This document shows positions 13,101 to 13,312 of a DNA stretch of 13,312 nucleotides, piece by piece. Numbering within the stretch: position 1 is the stretch's first letter; each line of letters begins with the position of its first letter. The translations under genes were made by a program, and so were the position numbers. Location: assembly GCF_049587675.1 (NCBI RefSeq), contig NZ_JBAVEJ010000274.1, positions 1 to 13,312 of the forward strand. The letters are read 5' to 3'. The notes beneath the pieces are model-generated. The model searched no databases. It saw nothing but the letters and a program-made list of their open reading frames with translations, and was not told the DNA's origin. The DNA comes from Sulfuricaulis sp049587675 (lineage in GTDB: Bacteria > Pseudomonadota > Gammaproteobacteria > Acidiferrobacterales > Sulfurifustaceae).

Positions 13101-13312
13101 ACCTCGAGCCACTGCGCGTCCGGCGTGACCATGCGCCACGAGGCGAGATTGTCGAGCGTCGTGCCCCAGCGCACCGCCTTCTTGCCGCCGGCGTTCATGG
13201 CGACGTTGCCGCCGAGGGTGGAGGCGTCCTGCGAGGTGGGATCGACCGCGAAAACGTAACCCGATACCCCCGCGATGTCCGCGACGCGCCGCGTGACCAC
13301 GCCGGCCTCGCC
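10190..13312 (-). CDS. FAD-linked D-2-hydroxyacid dehydrogenase fused to Fe-S/CCG domains (DUF3683 type), N-terminus missing
   Basis: At least 1040 residues are visible; the gene enters from the right edge. The order is as follows. First comes the end of an FAD_binding_4 domain (VFAVDPTSQDAS, LGGNVAMNAGGKKAVRWG). Next is a long insert with FLGGLPGVQKEGCDGIITSA and a DUF3683-like helical region. Then comes the GlcD-like C-terminal oxidase domain with HMHAGDGNVHTN (near 11950) and SGEHGIG (near 11825). Two 4Fe-4S motifs follow: CLRCGKCKPVC (about 11565-11600) and CTVCHKCEKPCP (about 11370-11410). Two CCG domains end the protein (FYFPGCG, CCGYP, SCGTC, then HDPCH, RCCGEAG, SCPAC). Such enzymes oxidise D-lactate, glycolate or D-2-hydroxyglutarate and pass electrons through Fe-S centres toward quinone. 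The substrate is not determined. All cysteines expected in these motifs are present. Confidence 0.92.
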   Translation of the reverse strand, partial: GEAGVVTRRVADIAGVSGYVFAVDPTSQDASTLGGNVAMNAGGKKAVRWGTTLDNLASWRMVTPDAQWLEVERLDHNLGKIHEQETVRFRLTRFAADGRTRLGESVELKMPGRKLRKPGLGKDVTSKFLGGLPGVQKEGCDGIITSAVFVLHRMPRFLRTVCLEFFGADITPAVAAIVEVKRHIDAEPGVALTGLEHLDERYVKAVNYSTKAARRERPKMVLMADIAGDDEDAVARAATHVVQLANRRDGEGFIAVSPEARARFWADRARTAAIATHTNAFKINEDVVIPLERLADYSRGIDRINIEQSTQNKLKMIDAVLNYLAGDMPELHTGPEAERSAEGDAILESKKHDARQHLTEVRTRWRAILVNLDADAQRNAAALDEAERARLRPGDSFFDLLARRDLRISYRREVERPLKNIFLGGELEGVRRRLDEIHAGLRASRLFVALHMHAGDGNVHTNIPVFSNDYAMLQEAHRIVDRVMQLAVSLGGVISGEHGIGLTKLHYLDAPELEAFARYKHDTDPDGHFNRGKLLPGATLDGAYTPSLRLVEQEALILEASELGALNDEIKHCLRCGKCKPVCNTHVPRANLLYSPRNKILAAGLIIEAFLYEEQTRRGISIRHFDEMNDIADHCTVCHKCEKPCPVDIDFGDVTIHMRNLLRARGKKRLSLGTKASLAFLNVTDPATIKLMRRFLIGWGYAAQRLAYTLLSKPFARRESHPGPTVGSTSVVAQVVHFVKRPLPPALPSQTMRAFLGVEDSKQVAIVRDPRKVNDESEAVFYFPGCGSERLFSQIGLATLAMLYEVGAQTVLPPGYLCCGYPQTASGDAKKGDQISTDNQVLFHRVANTLNYLDIKTVLVSCGTCMDQLLRYQFGKIFPGCRLLDIHEYLMEKGVKLDGVPGVKYLYHDPCHTPMKTHAPIKVATTLMGQEVLLSDRCCGEAGTFAVSRPDIATQVRFRKEEEIHKGIAQLTGEPRARGGNVKMLTSCPACQQGLARYADSTGLDTDYIVVELARLKMGETWAQDFIARAKQGGIEHVLL

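Overview
The window is about 13.3 kb of chromosome from a GC-rich (roughly 60% by eye) Gram-negative bacterium, most likely a beta- or gammaproteobacterium. The evidence for this is signal peptides and a lipobox typical of a periplasm and outer membrane, an OmpA-type peptidoglycan-binding lipoprotein, a BPSS1780-type membrane protein, and a large FAD/Fe-S oxidoreductase with a DUF3683-type insert, a protein I know mainly from beta- and gammaproteobacteria. I see no rRNA, tRNA, insertion sequence, integrase or CRISPR array. This looks like ordinary chromosome holding many envelope and stress genes.

Layout: 1-226 (-) 5' end of a BPSS1780-type membrane protein; 475-936 (-) a lysine-rich, histone-H1-like tail fused to an EF-Tu domain-2-like barrel; 1092-1553 (-) a universal stress protein; 1862-2035 (-) a 57-residue unknown protein; 2204-3943 (-) a stress-regulation operon in the order NTF2-like periplasmic protein, ECF sigma factor, membrane anti-sigma factor; 4177-4872 (-) a periplasmic SIMPL/DUF541 protein; 5005-5736 (+) a YjdF/DUF2238 membrane protein; 5833-6495 (+) an OmpA-family lipoprotein; 6663-7037 (+) a small four-helix membrane protein of the phage-holin-4/YvlD type; 7117-8809 (-) a two-gene unit of a membrane protein and a DUF900-like alpha/beta hydrolase; 9250-10182 (+) an exported CPBP (CAAX-like) membrane protease; 10190-13312 (-) the oxidoreductase, cut at its N-terminus by the window edge.

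How the genes work together: the clearest functional unit is the ECF operon. A GGAATAAA / GTGTTAAC pair with ECF-type spacing lies upstream of its first gene, below an A/T-rich tract. A 9-bp GC-only hairpin separates the NTF2-like gene from the sigma gene, and the sigma and anti-sigma genes overlap by ATGA. This suggests an autoregulated envelope-stress module whose first, abundant product is a small periplasmic protein. The membrane protein/hydrolase pair is translationally coupled, because the hydrolase's Shine-Dalgarno overlaps the upstream stop codon.

The most unexplained stretch is the divergent intergenic region at about 8850-9180. It holds a 17-bp dyad, two related long inverted-repeat elements of 93 and 94 bp whose arms differ by compensating changes, a 12-bp palindrome exactly between them, and a nested inverted repeat running into the region before the protease start. 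I do not recognise this arrangement. It is the best candidate here for something undescribed: a small repeat family, a structured RNA or a regulatory array.
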